From contig NW_027478521.1 of assembly GCF_051014685.1 (NCBI RefSeq), forward strand, positions 248,001-312,000: a DNA stretch of 64,000 nt. Reading direction: 5' to 3'. The DNA is from Ptiloglossa arizonensis. Lineage: Eukaryota; Arthropoda; Insecta; Hymenoptera; Colletidae. The translations under genes and the position numbers were made by a program. How positions within the stretch are numbered: the stretch's first letter is position 1; each line of letters opens with the position of its first letter. The notes under the pieces were generated by a model that saw only the letters and a program-made list of their open reading frames with translations, did no database searches and was not told the DNA's origin. This document shows, one piece after another, positions 12,251 to 23,799 of the stretch.

Positions 12251-15200
12251 TTCCCCTAGACCGGTCTAGTTATGCTTGTCGAGCATCAGAACTGCGAAAA
12301 TTTTGAGTTTCTCAAGCGTTTCTTACCTCCAAACTGCCATATCTCGCGAACGGATTGACTAATCCGCAAAATTTCTGTTGCATCTGAAAGTAGAAACTAG
12401 CCCGATTACAACGGTATGCGTACTTTTCCCCTAGGCCGTTCTAGTTATTCGTTTCGAGCATCAGAACTGCGAAAATTTTGAGTTTCTCAAGCGTTTCTTA
12501 CCTCCAAACTGCCATATCTCGCGAACGGATTGACCAATCCGCAAAATTTCTGTTGCATCTGAAAGTAGAAACTCGCCCGATTACAACGGTATGCGTACTT
12601 TTCCCCTAGTCCGTTCTAGTTATTCGTTTCGAGCATCAGAACTGCGAAAATTTTGAGTTTCTCAAGCGTTTCTTACCTCCAAACTGCCATATCTCGCGAA
12701 CGGATTGACCAATCCGCAAAATTTCTGTTGCATCTGAAAGTAGAAACTCGCCCGATTACAACGGTATGCGTACTTTTCCCCTAGTCCGTTCTAGTTATTC
12801 GTTTCGAGCATCAGAACTGCGAAAATTTTGAGTTTTTCAAGCGTTTCTTACTTCCAAATTGCCATACCTCGCGAACGGATTGAGCAATCCGCAAAATTTC
12901 TGTTGCATCTGAAGGTAGAAACTCGCCCGTTTACAACGGTATGCGTACTTTTCCCCTAGGCCGTTCTAGTTATTCGTTTCGAGAATCAGAACTGCGAAAA
13001 TTTTGAGTTTCTCAAGCGTTTCTTACATCCAAACCGCCATATCTCGCGAACGGATTGACCAATCCGCAAAATTTCTGTTGCATCTGAAAGTAGAAACTCG
13101 CCCGATTACAACGGTATGCGTACTTTTCCCCTAGGCCGTTCTAGTTCATCGTTTCGAGCATCAGAACTGCGAAAATTTTGAGTTTCTCAAGCGTTTCTTA
13201 CCTCCAAACTGCCATATCTCGCGAACGGATTGACCAATCCGCAAAATTTCTGTTGCATCTGAAAGTAGAAACTCGCCCGATTCCAACGGTATGCGTACTT
13301 TTCCCCTAGGCCGTTCTAGTTATTCGTTTCGAGCATCAGAACTGCGAAAATTTTGAGTTTCTCAAGCGTTTCTTACTTCCAAACCGCCATATCTCGCGAA
13401 CGGATTGACCAATCCGCAAAATTTCTGTTGCATCTGAAAGTAGAAACTCGCCCGATTACAACGGTATGCGTACTTTTCCCCTAGGCCGTTCTAGTTAATC
13501 GTTTCGAGCATCAGAACTGCGAAAATTTTGAGATTCTCAAGCGTTTCTTACTTCCAAACCGCCATATCTCGCGAACCGATTGACCAATCCGCAAAATTTC
13601 TGTTGCATCTGAAAGTAGAAACTCGCCCGATTACAACGGTATGCGTACTTTTCCCCTAGCCCGTTCTAGTTAATCGTTTCGAGCATCAGAACTGCGAAAA
13701 TTTTGAGTTTCTCAAGCGTTTCTTACTTCCAAACTGCCATATTTCGCGAACGGATTGACCAATCCGCAAAATTTCTGATGCATCTGAAAGTAGAAACTCG
13801 CCAGATTACAACGGTATGCGTACTTTTCCCCTAGGCCGTTCTGGTTATTCGTTTCGAGCATCAGAACTGTGTAAATTTTGAGTTTCTCAACCGTTTCTTA
13901 CCTCCAAACTGCCGTATCTCGCGAACGGATTGACCAATCCGCAAAATTTCTGTTGCATCTGAAAGTAGAAAGTCGCCCGATTACAACGGTATGCGTACTT
14001 TTCCCCTAGAACGTTCTAGTTATGCTTGTCGAGCATCAGAACTGCGAAAATTTTGAGTTTCTCAAGCGTTTCTTACCTCCAAACTGCCATATCTCGCGAA
14101 CGGATTGACCAATCCGTAAAATTTCTGTTGCATCTGAAAGTAGAAACTCGCCCGATTACAACGGTATGCGTACTTTTCCCCTAGGCCGTTCTAGTTATTC
14201 GTTTCGAGCATCAGAACTGCGAAAATGTTGAGTTTCTCAAGCGTTTCTTACCTACAAACTGCCATATCTCGCGAACGGATTGACCAATCCGCAAAATTTC
14301 TGTTGCATCTGAAAGTAGAAATTCGCCCGATTACAACGGTATGCGTACTTTCCCCTAGACCGTTCTAGTTATGCTTGTCGAGCATCAGAACTGCGAAAAT
14401 TTTGAGTTTCTCAAGCGTTTCTTACTTCCAAACTGCCACATCTCGCGAACGGATTGACCAATCGGCAAAATTTCTGTTGCATCTGAAAGTAGAAACTCGC
14501 CCGATTACAACGGTAGGTGTAGTTTTCCCCTAGGCCGTTCTATTTATTCGTTTCGAGCATCAGAACTGCGAAAATGTTGAGTTTCTCAAGCGTTTCTTAC
14601 CTACAAACTGCCATATCTCGCGAACGGATTGACCAATCCGCAAAATTTCTGTTGCATCTGAAAGTAGAAAGTCGCCCGATTACAACGGTATGCGTACTTT
14701 TCCCCTAGACCGTTCTAGCTATGCTTGTCGAGCATCAGAACTGCGAAAATTTTGAGTTTCTCAAGCGTTTCTTACCTCCAAACTGCCATATCTCGCGAAC
14801 GGATTGACCAATCCGCAAAATTTCTGTTGCATCTGAAAGTAGAAAGCCGCCCGATTACAACGGTATGCGTACTTTTCCCCTAGAACGTTCTGGTTATGCT
14901 TGTCGAGCATCAGAACTGCGAAAATTTTGAGTTTCTCAAGCGTTTCTTACCTCCAAACTGCCATATCTCGCGAACGGATTGACCAATCCGCAAAATTTCT
15001 GTTGCATCTGAAAGTAGAAACTCGCCCGATTACAACGGTAAATGTAGTTTTCCCTTAGGCCGTTCTAGTTATTCGTTTCGAGCATCAGAACTGCGAAAAT
15101 GTTGAGTTTCTCAAGCGTTTCTTACCTACAAACTGCCATATCTCACGAACGGATTGACCAATCCGCAAAATTTCTGTTGCATCTGAAAGTAGAAATTCGC

Positions 15201-16274
15201 CGGATTACAACGGTGTGCGTACTTTTCCCCTAGACCGTTCTAGTTATTCGTTTCGAGCATCAGAACTGCGAAAATGTTGAGTTTCTCAAGCGATTCTTAC
15301 TTCCAAACTGCCACATCTCGCGAACGGATTGACCATTCCGCAAAATTTCTGTTGCATCTGAAAGTAGAAACTCGCCCAATTACAACGGTATGCGTACTGT
15401 TCCCCTAGGCCGTACTGGTTATTCGTTTCGAGCATCAGAACTGTGAAAATTTTGAGTTTCTCAACCGTTTCTTACCTCCAAACTGCCATATCTCGCGAAC
15501 GGATTGACCAATCCGCAAAATTTCTGTTGCATCTGAAAGTAGAAATTCGCCCGATTACAACGGTATGCGTACTTTTCCCCTAGACCGCTCTAGTTATGCT
15601 TGTCGAGCATCAGAACTGCGAAAATTTTGAGTTTCTCAAGCGTTTCTTACCTCCAAACTGCCATATCTCGCGAACGGATTGACCAATCCGCAAAATTTCT
15701 GTTGCATCTGAAAGTAGAAAGTCGCCCGATTAGAACGGTATGCGTACTTTTCCCCTAGAACGTTCTGGTTATGCTTGTCGAGCATCAGAACTGCGAAAAT
15801 TTTGAGTTTCTCAAGCGTTTCTTACCTCCAAACTGCCATATCTCGCGAACGGATTGACCAATCCGTAAAATTTCTGTTGCATCTGAAAGTAGTAACTCGC
15901 CCGATTACAACGGTATGCGTACTTTTCCCCTAGGCCGTTCTAGTTATTCGTTTCGAGCATCAGAACTGCGAAAATTTTGAGTTTCTCAAGCGTTTCTTAC
16001 CTCCAAACTGCCATATCTCGCGAACGGATTGACCAATCCGCAAAATTTCTGTTGCATCTGAAAGTAGAAACTCGCCCGATTACAACGGTATGCGTACTTT
16101 TCCCCTAGGCCGTTCTGGTTATTCGTTTCGAGTATCAGAACTGTGATAATTTTGAATTTCTCGACCGTTTCTTGCCTCCAAACTGCCATATCTCGCGAAC
16201 GGATTGACCAATCCGCAAAATTTCTGTTGCATCTGAAAGTAGAAACTCGCCCGATTACAACGGTATGCGTACGT
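12251..16274 (+). repeat. Full 23-mer higher-order repeat, reference copy
   Basis: Twenty-three monomers in the order D A B E F G F Q R S T V W X Y L' H I J K L A M. This is the cleanest complete copy of the main HOR, 4,024 bp because of a 1-bp deletion at 14,350. Every type has private diagnostic bases recurring in the other copies at 18,900, 23,800, 27,650 and 31,325. E at 24,150 and E at 28,175 are 4,025 bp apart, confirming the 23-monomer period. Confidence 0.9.
14345..14356 (+). other. 1-bp deletion in the T run at a monomer border
   Basis: The usual ACTTTTCCCC at the border of monomers 82 and 83 reads ACTTTCCCC here, so all later monomer starts shift from 1 to 0 mod 175. The same W monomer in other HOR copies (7,876; 21,000; 25,725; 33,075) has the full T run, so the change is private to this copy. 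It could be real slippage or a base-calling error. Confidence 0.9.
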
Positions 16275-18899
16275 TTCCCCAAGTCCGTTCTAGTTATTCG
16301 TTTCGAGCATCAGAACTGCGAAAATTTTGAGTTTCTCAAGCGTTTCTTACCTCCAAACTGCCATATCTCGCGAAAGGATTGACCAATCCGCAAAATTTCT
16401 GTTGCATCTGAAAGTAGAAATTCGCCCGATTACAACGGTATGCGTACTTTTCCCCTAGTCCGGTCTAGTTATTCGTTTCGAGCATCAGAACTGCGAAAAT
16501 TTTGAGTTTTTCAAGCGTTTCTTACATCCAAATTGCCATACCTCGCGAACGGATTGAGCAATTCGCAAAATTTCTGTTGCATCTGAAGGTAGAAACTCGC
16601 CCGTTTACAACGGTATGCGTACTTTTCCCCTAGGCCGTTCTAGTTATTCGTTTCGAGCATCAGAACTGCGAAAATTTTGAGTTTCTCAAGCGTTTCTTAC
16701 TTCCAAACCGCCATATCTCGCGAACGGATTCACCAATCCGCAAAATTTCTGTTGCATCTGAAAGTAGAAACTCGCCCGATTACAACGGTATGCGTACTTT
16801 TCCCCTAGGCCGTTCTAGTTAATCGTTTCGAGCATCAGAACTGCGAAAATTTTGAGTTTCTCAAGCGTTTCTTACTTCCAAACTGCCATATCTCGCGAAC
16901 GGATTGACCAATCCGCAAAATTTCTGTTGCATCTGAAAGTAGAAACTCGCCCGATTACAACGGTATGCGTACTTTTCCCGTAGGCCGTTCTATTTATTCG
17001 TTTCGAGCATCAGAACTGCGAAAATGTTGAGTTTCTCAAGCGTTTCTTACCTACAAACTGCCATATCTCGCGAACGGATTGACCAATCCGCAAAATTTCT
17101 GTTGCATCTGAAAGTAGAAAGTCGCCCGATTACAACGGTATGCGTACTTTTCCCCTAGACCGGTCTAGTTATGCTTGTCGAGCATCAGAACTGCGAAAAT
17201 TTTGAGTTTCTCAAGCGTTTCTTACCTCCAAACTGCCATATCTCGCGAACGGATTGACTAATCCGCAAAATTTCTGTTGCATCTGAAAGTAGAAACTAGC
17301 CCGATTACAACGGTATGCGTACTTTTCCCCTAGGCCGTTCTAGTTATTCGTTTCGAGCATCAGAACTGCGAAAATTTTGAGTTTCTCAAGCGTTTCTTAC
17401 CTCCAAACTGCCATATCTCGCGAACGGATTGACCAATCCGCAAAATTTCTGTTGCATCTGAAAGTAGAAACTCGCCCGATTACAACGGTATGCGTACTTT
17501 TCCCCTAGCCCGTTCTAGTTAATCGTTTCGAGCATCAGAACTGCGAAAATTTTGAGTTTCTCAAGCGTTTCTTACCTCCAAACTGCCATATCTCGCGAAC
17601 GGATTGACCAATCCGCAAAATTTCTGTTGCATCTGAAAGTAGAAACTCGCCCGATTACAACGGTATGCGTACTTTTCCCCTAGGCCGTTCTGGTTATTCG
17701 TTTCGAGTATCAGAACTGTGATAATTTTGAATTTCTCGACCGTTTCTTGCCTCCAAACTGCCATATCTCGCGAACGGATTGACCAATCCGCAAAATTTCT
17801 GTTGCATCTGAAAGTAGAAACTCACCCGATTACAACGGTATGCGTACTTTTCCCCTAGGCCGTTCTAGTTATTCGTTTCGAGCATCAGAACTGCGAAAAT
17901 TTTGAGTTTCTCAAGCGTTTCTTACCTCCAAACTGCCATATCTCGCGAACGGATTGACCAATCCTCAAAATTTCTGTTGCATCTGAAAGTAGAAACTCGC
18001 CCGATTACAACGGTATACCTACTTTTCCCCTAGGCCGTTCTAGTTATTCGTTTCGAGCATCAGAACTGCGAAAATGTTGAGTTTCTCAAGCGTTTCTTAC
18101 CTACAAACTGCCATATCTCGCGAACGGATTGACCAATCCGCAAAATTTCTGTTGCATCTGAAGGTAGAAACTCGCCCGTTTACAACGGTATGCGTACTTT
18201 TCCCCTAGGCCGTTCTAGTTATGCTTGTCGAGCATCAGAACTGCGAAAATTTTGAGTTTCTCAAGCGTTTCTTACATCCAAACTGCCATATCTCGCGAAC
18301 GGATTGACCAATCCGCAAAATTTCTGTTGCATCTGAAAGTAGAATGTCGTCCGATTACAACCGTATGCGTACTTTTCCCCTAGACCGGTCTAGTTATGCT
18401 TGTCGAGCATCAGAACTGCGAATATTTTGAGTTTCTCAAGCGTTTCTTACCTCCAAACTGCCATATCTCGCGAACGGATTGACTAATCCGCAAAATTTCT
18501 GTTGCATCTGAAAGTAGAAACTCGCCCGATTACAACGGTATGCGTACTTTTCCCCTAGGCCGTTCTAGTTATTCGTTTCGAGCATCAGAACTGCGAAAAT
18601 TTTGAGTTTCTCAAGCGTTTCTTACCTCCAAACTGCCATATCTCGCGAACGGATTGACCAATCCGCAAAATTTCTGTTGCATCTGAAAGTAGAAACTCGC
18701 CCGATTACAACGGTATGCGTACTTTTCCCCTAGTCCGTTCTAGTTATTCGTTTCGAGCATCAGAACTGCGAAAATTTTGAGTTTTTCAAGCGTTTCTTAC
18801 ATCCAAACTGCCATATCTCGCGAACGGATTGACCAATCCGCAATATTTCTGTTGCATCTGAAAGTAGAATGTCGTCCGATTACAACGGTATGCGTACTT
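16275..18899 (+). repeat. Mosaic block linking HOR copies
   Basis: Fifteen monomers: N E' F O X/P D A R/A M A V-like C-like D A C. The unit at 17,500 starts as R (agcccg, ttaatcg) and continues as A (cctcc) before M. The unit at 18,025 has a V left half (tgttgag, cctac) and an E tail (aaggtag, cccgttta). The unit at 18,200 has a W-like start (ttatgc) and a C tail (tgtcgtcc). These mid-monomer type changes mark old exchange points. Types C and D, abundant at 1-2,975, reappear here. Confidence 0.82.
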
Positions 18900-21741
18900 T
18901 TCCCCTAGACCGGTCTAGTTATGCTTGTCGAGCATCAGAACTGCGAAAATTTTGAGTTTCTCAAGCGTTTCTTACCTCCAAACTGCCATATCTCGCGAAC
19001 GGATTGACTAATCCGCAAAATTTCTGTTGCATCTGAAAGTAGAAACTAGCCCGATTACAACGGTATGCGTACTTTTCCCCTAGGCCGTTCTAGTTATTCG
19101 TTTCGAGCATCAGAACTGCGAAAATTTTGAGTTTCTCAAGCGTTTCTTACCTCCAAACTGCCATATCTCGCGAACGGATTGACCAATCCGCAAAATTTCT
19201 GTTGCATCTGAAAGTAGAAACTCGCCCGATTACAACGGTATGCGTACTTTTCCCCTAGTCCGTTCTAGTTATTCGTTTCGAGCATCAGAACTGCGAAAAT
19301 TTTGAGTTTCTCAAGCGTTTCTTACCTCCAAACTGCCATATCTCGCGAACGGATTGACCAATCCGCAAAATTTCTGTTGCATCTGAAAGTAGAAACTCGC
19401 CCGATTACAACGGTATGCGTACTTTTCCCCTAGTCCGTTCTAGTTATTCGTTTCGAGCATCAGAACTGCGAAAATTTTGAGTTTTTCAAGCGTTTCTTAC
19501 TTCCAAATTGCCATACCTCGCGAACGGATTGAGCAATCCGCAAAATTTCTGTTGCATCTGAAGGTAGAAACTCGCCCGTTTACAACGGTATGCGTACTTT
19601 TCCCCTAGGCCGTTCTAGTTATTCGTTTCGAGCATCAGAACTGCGAAAATTTTGAGTTTCTCAAGCGTTTCTTACTTCCAAACCGCCATATCTCGCGAAC
19701 GGATTGACCAATCCGCAAAATTTCTGTTGCATCTGAAAGTAGAAACTCGCCCGATTACAACGGTATGCGTACTTTTCCCCTAGGCCGTTCTAGTTCATCG
19801 TTTCGAGCATCAGAACTGCGAAAATTTTGAGTTTCTCAAGCGTTTCTTACCTCCAAACTGCCATATCTCGCGAACGGATTGACCAATCCGCAAAATTTCT
19901 GTTGCATCTGAAAGTAGAAACTCGCCCGATTACAACGGTATGCGTACTTTTCCCCTAGGCCGTTCTAGTTATTCGTTTCGAGCATCAGAACTGCGAAAAT
20001 TTTGAGTTTCTCAAGCGTTTCTTACTTCCAAACCGCCATATCTCGCGAACGGATTGACCAATCCGCAAAATATCTGTTGCATCTGAAAGTAGAAACTCGC
20101 CCGATTACAACGGTATGCGTACTTTTCCCCTAGGCCGTTCTAGTTAATCGTTTCGAGCATCAGAACTGCGAAAATTTTGAGATTCTCAAGCGTTTCTTAC
20201 TTCCAAACCGCCATATCTCGCGAACGGATTGACCAATCCGCAAAATTTCTGTTGCATCTGAAAGTAGAAACTCGCCCGATTACAACGGTATGCGTACTTT
20301 TCCCCTAGCCCGTTCTAGTTAATCGTTTCGAGCATCAGAACTGCGAAAATTTTGAGTTTCTCAAGCGTTTCTTACTTCCAAACTGCCATATTTCGCGAAC
20401 GGATTGACCAATCCGCAAAATTTCTGATGCATCTGAAAGTAGAAACTCGCCAGATTACAACGGTATGCGTACTTTTCCCCTAGGCCGTTCTGGTTATTCG
20501 TTTCGAGCATCAGAACTGTGTAAATTTTGAGTTTCTCAACCGTTTCTTACCTCCAAACTGCCGTATCTCGCGAACGGATTGACCAATCCGCAAAATTTCT
20601 GTTGCATCTGAAAGTAGAAAGTCGCCCGATTACAACGGTATGCGTACTTTTCCCCTAGAACGTTCTAGTTATGCTTGTCGAGCATCAGAACTGCGAAAAT
20701 TTTGAGTTTCTCAAGCGTTTCTTACCTCCAAACTACCATATCTCGCGAACGGATTGACCAATCCGTAAAATTTCTGTTGCATCTGAAAGTAGAAACTCGC
20801 CCGATTACAACGGTATGCGTACTTTTCCCCTAGGCCGTTCTAGTTATTCGTTTCGAGCATCAGAACTGCGAAAATGTTGAGTTTCTCAAGCGTTTCTTAC
20901 CTACAAACAGCCATATCTCGCGAACGGATTGACCAATCCGCAAAATTTCTGTTGCATCTGAAAGTAGAAATTCGCCCGATTACAACGGTATGCGTACTTT
21001 TCCCCTAGACCGTTCTAGTTATGCTTGTCGAGCATCAGAACTGCGAAAATTTTGAGTTTCTCAAGCGTTTCTTACTTCCAAACTGCCACATCTCGCGAAC
21101 GGATTGATCAATCCGCAAAATTTCTGTTGCATCTGAAAGTAGAAACTCGCCCGATTACAACGGTAGGTGTAGTTTTCCCCTAGGCCGTTCTATTTATTCG
21201 TTTCGAGCATCAGAACTGCGAAAATGTTGAGTTTCTCAAGCGTTTCTTACCTACAAACTGCCATATCTCGCGAACGGATTGACCAATCCGCAAAATTTCT
21301 GTTGCATCTGAAAGTAGAAAGTCGCCCGATTACAACGGTATGCGTACTTTTCCCCTAGACCGTTCTAGCTATGCTTGTCGAGCATCAGAACTGCGAAAAT
21401 TTTGAGTTTCTCAAGCGTTTCTTACCTCCAAACTGCCATATCTCGCGAACGGATTGACCAATCCGCAAAATTTCTGTTGCATCTGAAAGTAGAAAGCCGC
21501 CCGATTACAACGGTATGCGTACTTTTCCCCTAGAACGTTCTGGTTATGCTTGTCGAGCATCAGAACTGCGAAAATTTTGAGTTTCTCAAGCGTTTCTTAC
21601 CTCCAAACTGCCATATCTCGCGAACGGATTGACCAATCCGCAAAATTTCTGTTGCATCTGAAAGTAGAAACTCGCCCGATTACAACGGTAGATGTAGTTT
21701 TCCCTTAGGCCGTTCTAGTTATTCGTTTCGAGCATCAGAAC

Positions 21742-21882
21742 CCGCAAAATGTCCCGCCTGGCCACAGGCATAGCAAGCACCCGCTCTGCAATCCTTGGTG
21801 GCATGTCCATTACGCCCACACTTCTGACAAGTAAGTGGGGTTGAGTGGCGATAAGTCTGAAATCTCTTGGGAGCTTGGGAGT
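21742..21882. mobile_element. 141-bp foreign DNA patch replacing satellite
   Basis: The last base matching satellite on the left is 21,741 (monomer offset 42), and satellite resumes at 21,883 with GACCGCTC (offset 9 of a K monomer). Only a few mismatches separate the patch from H-type satellite at its left edge: bases 21,746-21,752 (AAAATGT) are the same as H monomers at the same offsets 47-53. The edges have no terminal repeats or target duplication, so filler copied during break repair fits better than integration. Confidence 0.85.
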
Positions 21883-21883
21883 G
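21743..21883 (-). pseudogene. Fragment of a retrotransposon gag gene, two CCHC zinc knuckles
   Basis: Read on the minus strand this is 47 codons without a stop. Residues 19-32 fit a complete zinc knuckle, C-x2-C-x4-H-x4-C (CQKCGRNGHATKDC). Residues 37-45 begin a second one, C-x2-C-x4-H (CYACGQAGH), which ends before its last cysteine. Basic and Pro/Ser/Thr-rich residues precede the knuckles. Such knuckles bind RNA in the nucleocapsid part of Gag. A closely spaced CCHC pair with CG..GH is common in Ty3/gypsy Gag, especially in plants; the exact lineage cannot be told. There is no start, no protease or RT, no LTR and no target-site duplication, so this is a dead fragment and not an inserted element. 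The frame is opposite to the array direction as written. Confidence 0.85.
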
Positions 21884-22574
21884 ACCGCTCTAGTTATGCT
21901 TGTCGAGCATCAGAACTGCGAAAATTTTGAGTTTCTCAAGCGTTTCTTACCTCCAAACTGCCATATCTCGCGAACGGATTGACCAATCCGCAAAATTTCT
22001 GTTGCATCTGAAAGTAGAAAGTCGCCCGATTACAACGGTATGCGTACTTTTCCCCTAGAACGTTCTGGTTATGCTTGTCGAGCATCAGAACTGCGAAAAT
22101 TTTGAGTTTCTCAAGCGTTTCTTACCTCCAAACTGCCATATCTCGCGAACGGATTGACCAATCCGTAAAATTTCTGTTCCATCTGAAAGTAGTAACTCGC
22201 CCGATTACAACGGTATGCGTACTTTTCCCCTAGGCCGTTCTAGTTATTCGTTTCGAGCATCAGAACTGCGAAAATTTTGAGTTTCTCAAGCGTTTCTTAC
22301 CTCCAAACTGCCATATCTCGCGAACGGATTGACCAATCCGCAAAATTTCTGTTGCATCTGAAAGTAGAAACTCGCCCGATTACAACGGTATGCGTACTTT
22401 TCCCCTAGGCCGTTCTGGTTATTCGTTTCGAGTATCAGAACTGTGATAATTTTGAATTTCTCGACCGTTTCTTGCCTCCAAACTGCCATATCTCGCGAAC
22501 GGATTGACCAATCCGCAAAATTTCTGTTGCATCTGAAAGTAGAAACTCGCCCGATTACAACGGTATGCGTACGT

Positions 22575-23799
22575 TTCCCCAAGTCCGTTCTAGTTATTCG
22601 TTTCGAGCATCAGAACTGCGAAAATTTTGAGTTTCTCAAGCGTTTCTTACCTCCAAACTGCCATATCTCGCGAAAGGATTGACCAATCCGCAAAATTTCT
22701 GTTGCATCTGAAAGTAGAAATTCGCCCGATTACAACGGTATGCGTACTTTTCCCCTAGTCCGTTCTAGTTATTCGTTTCGCGCATCAGAACTGCGAAAAT
22801 TTTGAGTTTTTCAAGCGTTTCTTACATCCAAATTGCCATACCTCGCGAACGGATTGAGCAATTCGCAAAATTTCTGTTGCATCTGAAGGTAGAAACTCGC
22901 CCGTTTACAACGGTATGCGTACTTTTCCCCTAGGCCGTTCTAGTTATTCGTTTCGAGCATCCGAACTGCGAAAATTTTGAGTTTCTCAAGCGTTTCTTAC
23001 TTCCAAACCGCCATATCTCGCGAACGGATTGACCAATCCGCAAAATTTCTGTTGCATCTGAAAGTAGAAACTCGCCCGATTACAACGGTATGCGTACTTT
23101 TCCCCTAGGCCGTTCTAGTTAATCGTTTCGAGCATCAGAACTGCGAAAATTTTGAGTTTCTCAAGCGTTTCTTACTTCCAAACTGCCATATCTCGCGAAC
23201 GGATTGACCAATCCGCAAAATTTCTGTTGCATCTGAAAGTAGAAACTCGCCCGATTACAACGGTATGCGTACTTTTCCCGTAGGCCGTTGTAGTTATTCG
23301 TTTCGAGCATGAGAACTGCGAAAATTTTGTGTTTCTCAAGTGTTTCATACTTCCAAACTGCCATATCTCGCGAACGGATTGACCAATCCGCAAAATTTCT
23401 GGTGCATCTGAAAGTAGAAACTCGCCCGATTACAACGGTATGCGTACTTTTCCCCTAGTCCGTTCTAGTTATTCGTTTCGAGCATCAGAACTGCGAAAAT
23501 TTTGAGTTTTTCAAGCGTTCCTTACTTCCAAATTGCCATACCTCGCGAACGGATTGAGCAATCCGCAAAATTTCTGTTGCATCTGAAGGTAGAAACTCGC
23601 CCGTTTACAACAGTATGCGTACTTTTCCCCTAGGCCGTTCTAGTTATTCGTTTCGAGCATCAGAACTGCGAAAATTTTGAGTTTCTCAAGCGTTTCTTAC
23701 TTCCAAACCGCCATACCTCGCGAACGGATTGACCAATTCGCAAAATTTCTGTTGCATCTGAAAGTAGAAACTCGCCCGATTACAACGGTATGCGTACTT
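22575..23799 (+). repeat. 7-mer linker N E' F O P E F
   Basis: Seven monomers connect M of one core copy to A B E of the next. The order is the same as at 4,901-6,125, 37,800-39,024 and 49,699-50,923. It carries private bases (cgcatcag at about 22,780, atccgaac at about 22,960, ctggtgc at about 23,400). Confidence 0.9.

Larger units (their letters stand above)
18900..22574 (+). repeat. 23-mer HOR copy interrupted by a gag fragment
   Basis: The order is D A B E F G F Q R S T V W X Y L' H* K* L A M. Compared with the reference copy, I and J are missing, the right part of H (from offset 43) and the first eight bases of K are gone, and 141 bp of foreign DNA lies in their place. The net loss is exactly 350 bp, so monomer phase is the same on both sides (starts at 21,700, 21,875 and 22,050). 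Confidence 0.9.

Noticed and set aside
21742..21882. An intact or solo-LTR transposon insertion
   Set aside because: There are no LTR ends (TG...CA), no terminal inverted repeats and no target-site duplication; the patch is only 141 bp of internal gag sequence.
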